Under the pieces are notes generated by a model. That model searched no databases and was not told the DNA's origin. It saw only the letters and a program-made list of their open reading frames with translations. The position numbers were made by a program, and so were the translations under genes. A stretch of 64,000 nucleotides of DNA from Hansfordia pulvinata (lineage: Eukaryota; Ascomycota; Sordariomycetes; Xylariales): contig BJKQ01000005.1 in assembly GCA_006538405.1 (NCBI GenBank), positions 3,038,001 through 3,102,000 of the forward strand, given 5' to 3'. Shown here piece by piece: positions 44,959 to 57,796 of the stretch; within the stretch, counting starts at the first letter, position 1; every line of letters begins with the position of its first letter.

Positions 44959-45775
44959 CTAGGTGACAATGATGTGGTTGAAGTGTCCAGGAATCTTTTG
45001 GCGGCACTTTTCGCAGTCGGCACGGTACCCTATACTAAATGCCTTTTTCATGCCAGGTTGGGCGGCAGTCCATGAATTAATGGTGTGTTTGCTGCGGCTG
45101 TGTCCAAATTTTGTCTTGGGAGAGGGCGTGGTTGGTGCCGAAGTCGGCGGGGGAGTCCCGACGTCAAAATCACCGTCGCCGTCGGCGTCAGACATGCTGG
45201 CGTCGGCACCGTCTTCGGATGGCACGGCATGGATGTTTGGGTGCAGGGCCATGCCGGGACTCGCGGGCCGTCTTCTCCTCCGCTCTCACTGATAGGAGAT
45301 GGGAGGCGGCGATTCTGAACCATTGACCACTCAGGAGCAGCCTGCAGCGAACGAGGTACCGAAGGATCCTGAGGGGCAGGAAAGCCGGTTTGGTTGTTAC
45401 TGTGCAGCTGGGCAGCGAAAGTGCAGTGAATGGGAGTCGGTATGCGGGCTGTATCGCTAAGTTGCAAAGCCGGGGGGCGCACGAAGGGGGGCCATTCGTC
45501 CCATACGGAGCCGGAATGTCCATCATCATCTGCGAGTCGGATTGCTGGTGCTGGGACTGGGTCTGGTGGCAGCAGCTGCGCGCGTCGCCTCCTTCCGAGT
45601 CGACTGGCGTAATGGTTGACAGGTCAGACCATCGCATTTCTTGAGGGGCAGTGCGCAGGGGAAGAGCATTGAGACGCTTGTTGCGGTGCTCAGAGAAGCC
45701 ACCAAAGCTGCCATCGTCGCCTTGCTCGCGGAGCCTCTTGCGATTCCACAGGTCGTTATCGTAATTGACGGCCAT
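44959..45775 (-). CDS. Conserved fungal protein, unknown, with two frame breaks
   Basis: Minus strand, start MAVNYDNDLWNRKRLREQGD. The frame then runs through SEHRNKRLNALPLR, EMRWSDLSTITPVD, a Gln/Ser-rich segment and MDIPAPYGTNGPP. There the frame must shift by one missing base near 45490-45500 (a C-run). It continues in NQTGFPAPQDPSVPRSL and VQNRRLPSPISESGGEDG, then shifts again by one missing base near 45255-45270. The last part is MALHPNIHAVPSEDGADA, an acidic stretch, and KKAFSIGYRADCEKCRQKIPGHF (a CxxC-type pair). Adding two bases gives 272 residues (817 nt present). No intron fits at either place. The sequence looks nuclear (basic start, acidic Ser-rich middle), but no domain is recognised. 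The C-terminal CEKC-containing motif looks like the conserved part. Confidence 0.6.
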
Positions 45776-48700
45776 GGTGATGAAAGAGTTCACAGAGAGA
45801 TAGATGTCTGTATAGGCAAAGTGGCCGTCCTTGGAATAGGTGATGTTGACTGAGGGAATCCGTGCAGCGTCGAGGTGGAATCTGAGTGCAGGGTGGCAGA
45901 CAGAAAGTCGGTTTAACAGTCAGCCACGAAGGGGCGAGGGCAGCAGAGGCCAGGTCGCGGGGCCAATTCAACGACGCGCCAAAGAGGGCGAAGGGGCGAA
46001 TTCTCAAAAGGGGGAGGGCGCCACCGATACCCAAGCAGTCGGTGCTTGAATTGGGATGTCACTTCTCACGCTTCGCTGGGGCGGCTGCGGCTGTATCGTG
46101 CTTGAAGTCCCAAGTCCGGTCCGGTGAAGGGGCAATGGAGCGTTGAAGTAGCCGGTATTTCTGGTGCGTCGGGGTGGCAGGGACAGAGAGAAGAAAGACT
46201 CAAACCAGCAGAGCCGGGCGGGGAATAGAGGAGGGTTGGATGTATAATTAAGGGAAGATCAGAATAATTCAGGCAGACGACAGCGGGCTCCTGGAAGCTG
46301 GAGCAATGCAAGAGTAAAGTAATAAGGAAGGTATAAGGCAGGCCACTGGGATAAGAAGGAACAAAAGAACTCGAGTATGAGAAAGAGCAGGACTGGGTAT
46401 CTGTGTGGTCACACCCTATTGTCCAGGACTCGGCAATGCAAATTGGCACAATCCAGCTCAGGCGCAGATGCGTACAATATATTAATCCGCTGTATGGGCG
46501 CTGAGGTGGTTGCGTATACTCCAGATGCAATAACGGGCGGGCAAGTAGGCGGGCAGACAGACACACACGCAGACAGAGGGGACAGGAGGAGAAAAGAGAG
46601 GCTCTCGAGCCAACGATCGCGGGAGGAGGAGAAGAGGAGGCGGAGGTGAGGGATGCCCCAGTCTGTCCGTCCTGGTCCCGGACCCACTACTGCTCAGCCA
46701 AGGCTAGCCGGCCCATGATGTACTCGTACCTCCCTCCCAAGTGTGCTACGATGCCGCCTGTCCTACGGGGGGTTAGCTTGGCCGAGCTGGTCGTGCTGGT
46801 CTCTGCGGTCGCCTCCGCCGGTACGCTGGCGCAGCTGGATACAAACTTGGAGCATGGCGGGTACATGTAATCCACCCCAGCCTCTGCCCTGCATATGCGT
46901 CTCAGAGCCAGCGGCGCGGAGTATCTCGTACTGGCGCGCGGGCCCGACACGGGCAGTCCTTGGATGGCGCTCCCGTCTGGGAAAGGTCACGTCGAAACCC
47001 TTGGAACCCGACTGGCCCGGGCGTGGATAACCACCCAAGTTCCCCGGCCCCCCGGCGGGTCTAGCACCGTGCGCATTTGCCTGCCGCCTCCCACCGACTC
47101 ACGATGCGAGTGCCGCCGCCGTGCTTGCTCCGGCGTCGCCCCCTCTCCCTCCCCTCCTCCCCTGATTCACAATGAGCATGCGGTGGAATGCACGTACTTG
47201 CCCATCTCGTCCATTATTAGGCTCATGCACCGTTGGTTACATACCACACAAGAATGGTATCAATGATGTGTACTCGAATACTGTCCGCATGGCTTGCTAG
47301 ATTCCGTTAATATGCGATTTTCCTGCGGGACTGCCTCCTACCTAGTAGGTACCACTCGACCTGCCGTACCGTACGTACCTGCCGACGAGTGCACCTTTCT
47401 TCCATGTCACCGATGACGGAACGCGCTCAGGCGTCTCTTATCAGCACACGACGACTTGGATCAATTCCATGCGCGTCCTGAGGACATGCCAACTCAAACC
47501 TTCCAAAAGACCTGTCAACAAAGCCGCCATCTCGACGCGTCACACTCGGGTCGACGAAACCCAACTACGGATACGCCGCCGCGCGAGCAAGCATCACGGA
47601 GAAGGGAGTCAATAAATAACAGCAGAAGAAAAAAAAAAAACAGAGTGGTGGCGACCGAGTGTACAGCCACCATTGATCTCCCAAAGTCGGGTGGCAGGTA
47701 CTCGAATGAGAGGTAGGTAAGGTACGAGTAGTCGTACCTCTCGTGAGACTTGCGATTTGCGGTCCGTCCTTGGTGGGTTCTTGCACGGTCTTGGCCTCGG
47801 CAAACCCGGCTTCGCGGGCCACTCCATATGCCTGCCCCCCCAGACGAGTTACGCCCGCGGTGGGACTCCTTCGGTGTCATGGCCGCAGAACTTTTCCATT
47901 GATACGTAAGCCCACGCACCCACGCACCACGCTCACCACGATGGCCCAGCACCCCTGGGATCTCCTGGCCGGGCTTGGGCCATCCCAAGACAAGGCGCCG
48001 TGGTGCAACCTTGTGAGATCATGCCCTCGGCCGGCCGTCGAGTACGGGGTACATGTACGTTGAAGTGCGGACTACGAATTCGTACTCCGGCACGGGTGGC
48101 TAGCCCTGGTACGCAAGCTTGATGTGTTCTTTCGTGGCTGCACGCGTCCATGCGCCTACTGGGATATTTCAACTCAACCCGGTCCCAGTCCGAGCCCGAC
48201 AAGAGGACGACCGCAATGTGATGCAGCCAGGCCAGGCCAGCCGGCTTTCGCCATGCAAATCCTGCTAGCCATAGGGTCATTCGTTTACCGGTCTGAATAC
48301 ACCTGGCCGTGAGGCGGTCCCTTGCACCAGTGCCACTTGGCGCTGACATCGCATAGGTATTGACCACTCGTGGTGATTCGAAGCCAACCATTCGAGAGAC
48401 TGTGAATACACCCGCCGTTAGTCGTAATAATAATAAGTTCTCCTCGCTGTGTCGCAATAGGACCACCCGTAGCGGAGCCCGGCCGCAACACTAACGGAGT
48501 ACTCGTACGAGTACGGATAGGACTCCGGGACCACGAGTGTTGATGTCTAAAAATATCCTCTTCTTGAAGCTGTCCCCCTGCAATCCAGGGCTGGTGGTAT
48601 GCGCCGCCCCCTCTCCGACACTCCGCCCAGTCTTTGGTATAATGGAGGCTCAGCGAAGTATCCATACTCCGATATCCCGCATTCTCGGCTCACGTCCGCC

Positions 48701-50582
48701 CGCGACTCGGATGATCAACAAGGCCCGCCTACGCGATGCTGCGCGGGGTGCATCAAGAAATTGCAATCCACATGCGTAACAGCACCCACGACTCCCTCGC
48801 GACACCAGCGGCCGCTTGTGGCGAGTCTGTCAAACGCGTCTCATGTGTGGCTCATGTTTCCCGGCAGGCCATGTGACATAGTCGCTTCGCGGGTGTCCCG
48901 CAAGCATCAGGCGACGATCCTTGGGTGACTTACGCGGACATCCCCATCCCTCTGTTTCTCCTCCCTCATCCCGAGCGCCTCCAACTTCCCTGTGATAGTG
49001 CTAGTTTTGTCAGGGCTAGCCGCCATCCATCCCGCGTTCCTCCGTTGGGGGCCGCACTGAGACGGAACCGCCTAGCCCAGCTTCCCCGCGCGACCAACAA
49101 GTCTCGCCCCTAGGTACACACATACACAATGCTCACACTCATACATCTATCCACCACATTTATTACTATCGATCTCAGAATGCCATCGGACTATCACGTA
49201 GACAGGCACAGACAGCTGGCGACGCTCACAGGGGCAGAGACGTGAGAGCGAGCGCTGTGCAGCCTCGCTTGACAAGTTTGGTGTGTTCGCATATCCACAG
49301 GCCTCTGGTTTCTGTCAATACTCGTACGCATCAAATTGCTCATCTTTCTATTGCGACAACGTCCACCTATCTCGCTTTGGGCTCGTCGGGCTGAGCATGA
49401 TGACTTTGAGTGGATCCCATGGCTCCTGTGTCGGCAAGCCCGTCCTCTCGGCGCGACTACTAACAAGATCCCCCGTGGCGGACTGCATATAAGGTAGGAC
49501 GACGGTTCCTATGTTAGACCGTGCCAGCCCTTATGATATCCGTTCATATCATCGTCGAAAGTCTTGAACCTACATCTTTAGCAGTTTCCATAATCGCCGA
49601 AGCCTTAGAACCTACATAAAACAAAATAAAGTCGATGCCGACCTGAAGAGTGTGCAAGTAAAAACATTCACATGCCAAGTATTGAGGTGCACGAGCAATG
49701 CCCGTACATCAAGGCATCTGAAGCCCGACCTTGTGAACAATGGCTTCGTGACACGGATATAACGATGGAACCTGCATTACCAGTCATCTATGAGGTTTTG
49801 CCACCCAACTGATCTGCTTCAACTAAGCAAGCCTAGATTAGGTACCTGCAAGATGTGCCTGCGTCTTAAGTATTTCAAATAGCCCAAGTTCGCAGCGAAG
49901 GACATCTTGTCTATATACCAGAATAATTAAATTATTGGGTTGATTATCGACAGGAACTGCACGGTGAGGGACGAATTTCACATATGACGCAATGTCGATG
50001 TTTAATGCCTAATCTAGAAGATCAGTTTGCGTGGAAGTGACATTGCTACATCTATGCAAAGGTAGGTTGATGAGAGCGATTCCAGAAGTTGGCGAGTGTA
50101 GTTCGTGATTTGGCAGCGTTCGGGTTCAAATATTCACGCTTCTTCAAGCGGGTGAAAGTTCATGGCGCCATCGCCAAAGTCTCGGCGCAGTTGATACCAA
50201 GAGGCGTTAGCCGAGAAAGATGGCCTCGCTACGATCATGAGAAGGTGGGGTCGCTCCCGCCCGTCCTGTCTTCGGCGTGAGCACTTGCCAGCTGCAGGCA
50301 GCTGACACACATGAGCGTCTTGCTGCCCTGTTTGCCGAAATACATTTGTGGGAACGAAAATCCAGCGTATCCACGTCCACGTGCCAAGCCAAGCCAGGCC
50401 AGGCGCAAGGACCTGGCAGAGCGAACGGCAGCCACACCCGACCAATTTTGGCTCGTAGCGAAATTTCGAGACCCTCTCTTCGGTTCCAGGACGACGACCT
50501 CATCCCGATCAACCCTCACTTTTCCAGCCGCCAGTCCACCACCACCCAGAACACCTAGCCGACGTGGTCGCGATAAGTCACA
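45776..50582. other. 4.8-kb gene-free region
   Basis: No supported gene. It has palindromic TACTCGTA-type motifs at 46720, 47265, 47700-47735, 48495 and 49325, a TACCTA patch at 47340-47395, and an AT-rich segment at about 49500-50060 that has no open frame longer than about 60 codons. Frames on either strand at 46000-48700 are Arg/Pro/Ser-rich without motifs. It may hold relics of decayed elements, but I see no terminal repeats or transposase remnants. Confidence 0.5.
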
Positions 50583-51746
50583 ATGGTGAGTCCAGTCACC
50601 TATCATGCCTGTCGCCGGCATGGGCCCTTTTCCCGGGCCTCCTCGACTGGCGCATCGCGACATCCTGATGCTGACGATGATTTTTCTCCAAACAGGCGAT
50701 CAAGCACAACAACCAGATCCAGCACAACCGTATGTCTCCTCTCGATAACATGATTCACGTCTCCCCACGGCGGCCCAACACAGCAGGCGAAGAGCCACCG
50801 CTCGACCCGACCCCGCGATTCGAACCGCCTTCTCTCGAATTCCAATAATTACAATTGCACGCCTGCTAACCCCTCCGACACAGACTTCCGCAAGGATTGG
50901 CAGCGTCGGGTGGCTTGCCACTTTGACCAGGTATGATCTCAGCCTGCACCTTTCCATGCCTGTACTGGACCCCAACATCGAATCCGATCTATACTGCTCG
51001 CCTTCGGCCGGGGGTTCACGTCTTACCCGCTCATTTACGCCGCCTATATTCTGATGGACTTGTCCTAACGCACTCCATTACAGCCTACCCAGAAGATCCG
51101 CCGCCGTGCGCTGCGCAAGTCTAAGGCTGCTGCCGTCGCTCCCCGCCCCGTCGACAAGCTGAGACCTATTGTCCGATGCCCTACCATCAAGTACAACCGC
51201 CGCGCTCGCGCCGGCCGTGGTTTCACCCTGGCTGAGCTCAAGGTACTTCATTCCACCCATACATGCTCACTCTCGCCATGGCTCGCCCCCGCTTTGCGTT
51301 GAGTTCGGATCTTCGAATTTGATTCTAACCACATTATTCTCGTGCAGGAGGCTGGCATCCCCCGTCTTCAAGCCCCCACCATCGGTATTGCCGTCGACCA
51401 CCGCCGCCAGAACCTCAGCGAGGAGTCCCTCGCTGCCAACGTCGCCCGCCTTAAGGCCTACAAGGAGCGCCTGATCATCTTCCCCAAGAAGGGCGCCAAG
51501 GCCAAGGCTGGTGACAGCAAGGACACCGACCTCAGCAAGACCTCCACCGTCCGCAACCTCGGCTCTGCTCTGCCCATTGCCCCTGTCGCCGAGGGCTTCT
51601 CCGAGATCAAGAAGAGTGACCTGCCCAAGCCTATCGAGGGTGGTGCCTACGTGGCTCTGCGCAAGGCGAGAAGCGAGGCGAGACTACAGGGTGTTCGGGA
51701 GAAGCGTGCTCGGGACAAGGCCGAGGCCGCTGACGCCAAGAAATAG
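50583..51746 (+). CDS. RPL13: 60S ribosomal protein eL13
   Basis: Five exons (50583-50585, 50696-50729, 50884-50930, 51084-51242, 51348-51746) join to 213 residues. The first exon is only the ATG codon, split off by a GTGAGT intron, a pattern common in fungal ribosomal protein genes. The protein reads [40 protein letters not shown] and [20 protein letters not shown]. It continues [20 protein letters not shown] and [20 protein letters not shown], and ends in a basic tail. It matches eL13 in order, length and charge. Four introns in a short gene agree with the high expression and dense introns of fungal ribosomal protein genes. None of the introns shows clear C/D or H/ACA snoRNA boxes. Confidence 0.95.
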
Positions 51747-52249
51747 ACGGTTCGTGAATTCTGAACGGATTTACGCGAGAGTAAGGACGGCTTCGATTGG
51801 GTTCTGCTTTCGTCGTGTTGTTGGGCGGCTATTGCGGGCGGCGCTGGCTTGCGCCTCCTGTCCAGCACGGAGGAGGAGAGACTCGGCGTCTTTCCTCATC
51901 ATCAAGCCGCAAAATTATTGCATCTCTCGGTTTTCCTCTAGGTCGTTCTGAATGGCAAAAATGAATGAATGGACAATGACATAAGGCTGTACATGCGGTG
52001 CCGCCCTCGTACGTGTCGAGTCGGCCAGCAACCCAATCTCTTCCTCAACACTTGGTGGCCATGCGGTCCCACAAGCGGATGATTCGCGCGTGGTTCGCTT
52101 GCTCCTCAGCTTATAGCCTCTTCGTCTCTCCCTTTTGCGTAATACAGCATGCGAAGCAGGTGAAACGACGGCACGCATGATTTTAAAAGGGGACTCATCA
52201 GGCTCATGGTGCGGTACTGTCAATTCTATTAATAGGACCGTATCTATCT
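51747..52249. other. Intergenic, convergent 3' ends
   Basis: Convergent gap between eL13 (plus) and the SmgGDS-like gene (minus). No gene seen. Confidence 0.6.
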
Positions 52250-54588
52250 CTATGCAGCCTCCGTATCGTTGGCTAAGAGGGCGCCACCGTTCTTGAGGAG
52301 CCCTTGGAATATGTCCCTCGAGGTTGGGTTGATCTTTTGCGGTACACGCTTGATCAATTCACTGATCAGAACCAGCCCGTTTTCCCTGTCTGCTTTAGAC
52401 ATCGACGCGGCTTGCTTAGGGTCGACCTGCTGGCGCTCCGGGGTCGGCTCCTCCTCCATGAGGCCAGCGGTGAGGCCGTCGGTGGCAGCATCCTCTTTTT
52501 GCTCCTTGATTACGTGCCCCTCCAGCAGATTCTTTCCGGCGACGGCTTGTAATAGGGGTCCCACGAGCTCGAAATGCTCTGTAAGTTGAGCCACCACGGC
52601 CGCGCCTTCTGCCGAGCGGGTCATGAGGGCAAGGACGAACCAGAGCTCGGACCGTAGGGCGGTGAATTTGGCCTGTGATCCCAGGAACACGAGAGCACCG
52701 ATGAGCTTGGGGTGGGTTTCGTAGAACTTGTCGAGAGCGGAACCGTCCGGGCCGGGTTGGTAGTCATCTCCCAGCGGCAACTGAGAGGAATCGGAGTGCA
52801 GAACCCGGCACACAGCCATGACAGCACGGGCCGCCTCCATTTTCGTCGGCTCCTGGTCACTTTCGTTGAATGCGTCGATGAGGCGGCCAAGTTTCGTCGA
52901 TGTTGCCTTCTCCGCGTTTGCGTCAGATCCCTCAAAATTGCAAATTCGCCTGACATTGTCCGCGCAGCTGGTCAAAAGCAACCGCGTCAGCGATATGGCA
53001 GCGAATTGCACCTGGGGCTGGATCTGGAGCGCCCAGAGCCGCGGTAGAATCTTGTTGTCAAGGAGACCTGCCTCGCCCAGTGCCGGTCTGTTCAGCGGTG
53101 AGATGGCGAGGTTTTTGAGGAAGCCGAGGCCTGCATGCAGAAATTGAACGTCCTTCTTGGACTCATCTCGCAGTGCTTCTATCACAGGCTTGTGAATGGC
53201 GACAGATTGGACCAGATGAATACAAGCCTCGTCAGACCTTGCAAGGTTCCCTAGAGCAATGTAAGCTGCCCCCTGAAGCCGCGGGTTGGGAGAAGATACC
53301 CATTTCCGCAGCACCCCAACTTCAGGCCCTCGAGAGTGTGCAACGCACCGAAGGTGGGGGAGGCGGCCAGATCAGACAGAGCTTGTATGAAGACAGAATA
53401 CAACTTTTTCAGTGACGCTTCGTCGTCCGCTTCGATGTCAGGTCGGTTGAACCATTCACTGACCATTTCCAAGACCTCGAAGAAGGTCGGAACGGCATCT
53501 TGGGTCTTCACAAACCCTTCCAGAACTTGCGTTTTGGACAGATAGCCAATCGCAGCCGATGCTGACTCTTCGAAGGCTTCAGCGTCACCGTCGGAGTTGG
53601 CGCTGGTGGCAAGCTTGAGAAGCGTCATGACCGTATCCCGGTGCACAGTTCCATCTTCAGGCCCGGGCACGACAGTCAGCATGTATTCGAGGTCAACATT
53701 GCGGCGAGGGGCACGAGGGGGCGACTTTGGAGGGTAAGGGTTGGCAGCCGAAGAGTGAACGTACCCTGTCCAGAAATGAGTCCCAAAAGCTTGCAACAGT
53801 AGCTAACCAAAGCAGCTTTTTCGGCGATGGCACCACCCTCAATGAGCCCGATGAGAGCGCTGTTTAGGCCTGCCTGGCATGCAGCTTTCTGGGCAGGCTC
53901 TAGTAGGCGGTCAGTCTCACCATCGAGAGAGGTAATGGACGGCGTCTGGGACTCACCATAGTCGACGCAGATGTTGAAGAGCACAGGGATTGCATAGTCA
54001 ACGAGGAAGCCTCGGGAGATGAGACGAACTATCCCGGGGATGCACTCGCCGGAGGCTACGACTCGCTCTCGGTTTTCATCTGCCAGCACAAGTTCAGCCA
54101 TCTCGTCACCTGTGCCCAGGGCCTTGGAGCGGCGTACCTGTATCCGCGCAGCAATTCCCGACGATCCGCAGCGTGTGTATCTGCAGGGGCTGCTCCAGAC
54201 CGCTGGCCTCGACGAGAAGGGCAAAGAATTCGAGCACCTGCGACCTGCCCAGGGGCACTCTCCAAGATTCTGGACGGCGGGATGTCAATCAGCGTTGTGT
54301 CCAAGTGGCCAGAGATAGGACGCGGCATCGACTGTCGTGCTGTGGGTGCAGTTTCACAAGGCTGGGAGACTCACCATTCCTGCTGCCGTCTCCGATCTTC
54401 TGTGCCAGCAGGACTACCTGGTCTGCGCGTTGTTCCCGGAGCGTCTTTACGCAGTCCAAGACGGGTCCGAGCTGAGCAACCCGCGCTGCGATCGCCTCTT
54501 CGGCCAGCTCCTCGGACTCCTCCTGGTCGGCGGACGGCACGGCGGCCGCGGTGCTCTGGAAGATGCGTTCGAGATCTTCGGGCGTCAT
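52250..54588 (-). CDS. SmgGDS-like (RAP1GDS1) armadillo-repeat GTPase regulator
   Basis: Five minus-strand exons: 54588-54375, 54269-54138, 54079-53957, 53899-53765, 53654-52250. The introns are phased (last one 110 nt with a GCTGAC branch site). The start MTPEDLERIFQSTAAAVPSA is followed by LGPVLDCVKTLREQRADQVV and LEQPLQIHTLRIVGNCCADT. Then come REC-terminal armadillo-type helices (SGECIPGIVRLISRGFLVDY, ALIGLIEGGAIAEKAALVSY), WVSSPNPRLQGAAYIALGNL, LHAGLGFLKNLAIS and SELIKRVPQKINPTSRDIFQ. The repeats and order fit fungal SmgGDS-like proteins, which chaperone or activate Rho/Ras-type GTPases. One frame break occurs at about 53315-53330 (HTLEG to VLRKW), again equal to one missing base. Corrected length is 669 residues. 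Whether it has exchange activity is unknown. Confidence 0.72.
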
Positions 54589-56278
54589 GATGCGCAGGGC
54601 AGCCTTGCTCGGCTCGGGTGACACACCCCGCTCGTGGTAGGCTGACGAGGTGGAAGAGGGCTGAATGGTTGTCCCTCTCGCTGTCTTTACTCTTTTCTTT
54701 GCTCCCGGCAACGGTCGCGGGGTCTTTGGTGATGCTACAATGTGGGCTGGCTGGTAGCCACCAGTACCTACCCCTAAGGTGGGCTGTTGGATGCTGTGAC
54801 CCACCTGTGGATCAGCCTTGGTGAGTGGCTCTTGTGGCTCTTGCAGCTCTGGGCGTTGGTGCCGCGGCCGCTGGAAGAGTGTACTTAATTCGCACAGTCG
54901 CTGACTGTGTGACACAGAGTCGCCTGATCTCCGTACAACATCACTCGTTTTATTGTTGGGCGGCGGCGTACGAGTATGCCTCGCAGTTTCTGCTGGTTTC
55001 ATTCTTCATTGTTTTCGATCGGCAGATAAGGCGTCTGCTAACACGAAAAGCCCCCCCCCCATCCCTTCATGTTTTAGGTACCTCCCAGGCGCACCTCGAG
55101 GTTCCATTGCACCAAACAGATTTTGGAAGCCACCCACACCGCCCGCTACAAATGAACCTCTTGGGACTTTCACGTGATCTACAACACATCCATCACCACC
55201 AGGATTAGGTGTCACCCGCTTGGCAGTTCATCCATATCGGCGCGCGAATGCGTCTGTCCATGTCGGCTGGTCATGTCTCATCTATTGGCTCATACGGTGC
55301 AGCTGGTCCGGCCAGCCTTGGGCTATATGAGAGCCGAATCGCCTTGGTGACCGACGCCGTAATCAAAATACCAAGATGGTCGTGTAATTTCGGCACTTCC
55401 TTCTCTCAGCACCATGTGCGTACGACTGTGGCGTCCGTCCGGCTCGTGAACTGGCCAGTGTTAGAATATAATCTGATCCGGGATCGCTAGCTTCTGGCCC
55501 CCAATCCTCAATTGAAGGCCTTCCGTGCCGTGGGAGGATCCCAGTACCGGCATGTCGCCCTGGTGGTTGCAGTTGTGTTACCTGTGAAGTGGCATGCATA
55601 TAGCCGGATACGACAGAGGCATGACCGTCGCAACATGCAAGGGGCCGCTCGAATTGCAGGACCTCCCTGCCTCGCCCCTGGACAATATGGTATGGAACAT
55701 CCGGAATGTTCGTCGACTCTGCCGTGCTCTGGAGACGTGACAGTTTCTCCCCCTTCTTACACGCATGCATGAAGTGGTGGACCGTTCCACGGGGCACTCT
55801 TAACGATGCTGCGGAAGTGCAAGTCACCCCGCGTCAGCACACACAGCTGGATACTCTGATCGACTCGAGCCGGCGTCTGTTGAAATGCAGAAACGGACAG
55901 ATCGCTCACTGCGTTCTCTCGTAGCTTTGACATTGACATGGCATTTGGAAAAGTTACGCTTCTTTATTCTGGCAGACTCACTCGGCGATTTCCTCGCCAG
56001 ACTCTTAATCAACGAGTCAGGCTTAATCCTAGGGAAAGTCATGTGTGTTGGGGCCAAAACTTCGGGACCGTTGTGATACCAAGCAATCTCCGAGATGGGC
56101 CTGTACAATAGATCCGCGGCTGTTCTGAGGCAACTGCCTCTAGTCCGGTGTGGTGTTCCCAATCTCTCTACCTTCCACCTCGGTGGCCGTGTCACGCCAG
56201 CACGGCAATCATTTTCGGCTCAGGGGCTGATACCGTGAGGGTGGCATCGCGAGGGCGGCTGATTGCCCTGCAGGTGCA

Positions 56279-56309
56279 GACACACACACAGACACACACA
56301 CACACACAC
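56279..56309. repeat. (CA)n microsatellite
   Basis: About 15 CA units with one GA interruption, upstream of the GPI-type protein gene. Confidence 0.9.
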
Positions 56310-56327
56310 GTGCGAGTAATATGTGGT

Positions 56328-56335
56328 GTATATAA
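56328..56335 (+). promoter_or_regulatory. TATA box of the GPI-type protein gene
   Basis: GTATATAA lies 83 nt before the ATG at 56418. Confidence 0.5.
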
Positions 56336-56417
56336 CAGAGAGGTGCGCTTCTTCCGAGGAGAAAGGTTGATAACATTGAACGGTTCTTTGGTCTCCTCAA
56401 GCATCGCCTCTCGTTAC

Positions 56418-57193
56418 ATGCTCGCCATGGCTTCCCTCACTCACCTCACGCTCTTTTTCTCCATGCTGGCCGCGTCTGCACTGGGCCAGGGCGACTACTC
56501 CCCGTCTTCAGTCACCGTCACCCACACAGTGACACACACGCTGGAGACCTGCGCCGGCGAGAGCTCCACGGCTGGCACATCGTTTACCACCACCACAGTC
56601 ACTTCAACCACAGAGAAGACCATCACCATCCATAAGACCAGGCACCCTTCGTCAACTTCCGACGGAAGCATCACGCCTTTTCTGCCCACCATCACCATCA
56701 AGCCTACACCAAAGCCCTCCATTATTTCAATCCATAATGCCACCCTGACGCGGGCAGGTACCTTGCCGGCCTTCACAACCTGCACCGACCCTGCGTGCCG
56801 GCCCTACCAGCTTCCCACGCCCGATATGTCACACCACTCGAGTTCGTGCCACCATTCCCATTCTCACCCCACAGGTTTTGAGACCCCACAATGTATTGGA
56901 CGTCATGAGACATCACGCGTGTACTGACCAGTCCAGGTGCCAACGCGACACTGCCAGCAAGTCCCACGAGCTCGCACTTTACGGGGTCGACCATCACCAT
57001 TCCATGCTACACGCAGTCCTCGTCCTTTGTACCCCCGTCGTTCAAGACAAGCACGTCGTCTGCTCCGTCCACGAGCATGTCCGTCTCACCCGTGACCACG
57101 AACGGGGCTCGCTCTGCCTCGGATTCTCTCTCCAGGCTCGCGCTACTCGTGACCTGGGGCCTGATGATGGCGAACCTGGTGCTACGTGTTTGA
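56418..57193 (+). CDS. Ser/Thr-rich secreted protein, probably GPI-anchored
   Basis: Exon 1 from 56418 and exon 2 56937-57193, 237 residues with donor at 56875. The start MLAMASLTHLTLFFSMLAAS is a signal peptide, and the chain is Ser/Thr/Pro-rich (likely O-glycosylated). The C-terminus SRLALLVTWGLMMANLVLRV, after a small-residue site (NGARSAS), is a typical GPI-anchor signal. Exon 1 has two alternative donors in the same phase: GTACCT at 56758 or GTTTTG at 56875. The first is the better consensus and would skip the His/Cys-containing stretch. The acceptor CCAG and a TACTGAC-like branch signal are shared. The mature protein would be a wall or membrane-surface protein. No enzymatic domain is seen; this kind of sequence is fast-evolving. 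Confidence 0.65.
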
Positions 57194-57796
57194 TGGGCAG
57201 GATACGTCCTGGGCAGATTGTGACACCCGTACCCGCACAGGAAGAGGGGGATTTGGCACGCCGGGCCGGATGGCGGCCAAAGAAGGACCGATCCTGTATG
57301 ACTGAAGAGCACCCGGCACTCAGTCTTTTCAAGTTTCCGGGTTGATCAGTCTTTGTGGCAGGTTCGATGGACAGAACCTCCGGGGACAGGACAGCAGGTA
57401 ATTAATGTAACGCTATAACGGTATTTCCTTCTCAACGCTGCTCATGTGCTGCCAATTTCCAGAGCAAGTCCGAATCAAGCAGAAAGTGCGAACTTAAGGA
57501 GTCAGAGGCACCGTGGTTGGATTTCCAAGTAAAGTTTGCACTGACATACATTGCTACCACTGATGGCTCGCAGCTTGTAAGGCTTTGATGTACACATGTA
57601 AGCTAGAGTATAGAAACAGCACAGTAATCGCTGACCAGACCTATTCCCCTGGACCTGATGAGTCGCCATGGGCGCCACGCACGTCAAACACATACCCACG
57701 GGGGACATAAAAGTAATCAACATGCCGGATCAAGCATATTTGGAGTTACGCGGGGAGGAGGAAACATATTTGTAGGTGGCAAAACTAAAAACAAAT
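57194..57796. other. Intergenic region
   Basis: No supported gene; fairly AT-rich sequence between the GPI-type gene and tRNA-Ser. A T-run lies next to the tRNA 3' end on the minus strand. Confidence 0.55.

Larger units (their letters stand above)
54589..56417. other. Intergenic region
   Basis: Promoter of the minus-strand SmgGDS-like gene and promoter of the plus-strand GPI-type gene; a CA microsatellite lies at 56279-56309 and a TATA box at 56328-56335. No other gene supported. Confidence 0.5.

Noticed and set aside
50586..51347. snoRNA in an eL13 intron
   Set aside because: No paired C (TGATGA) and D (CTGA) boxes or H/ACA elements in the right places.
53655..53764. Frame break between exons 4 and 5 of the SmgGDS-like gene
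   Set aside because: Explained by a phased 110-nt intron with a GCTGAC branch site, so not counted among the one-base breaks.
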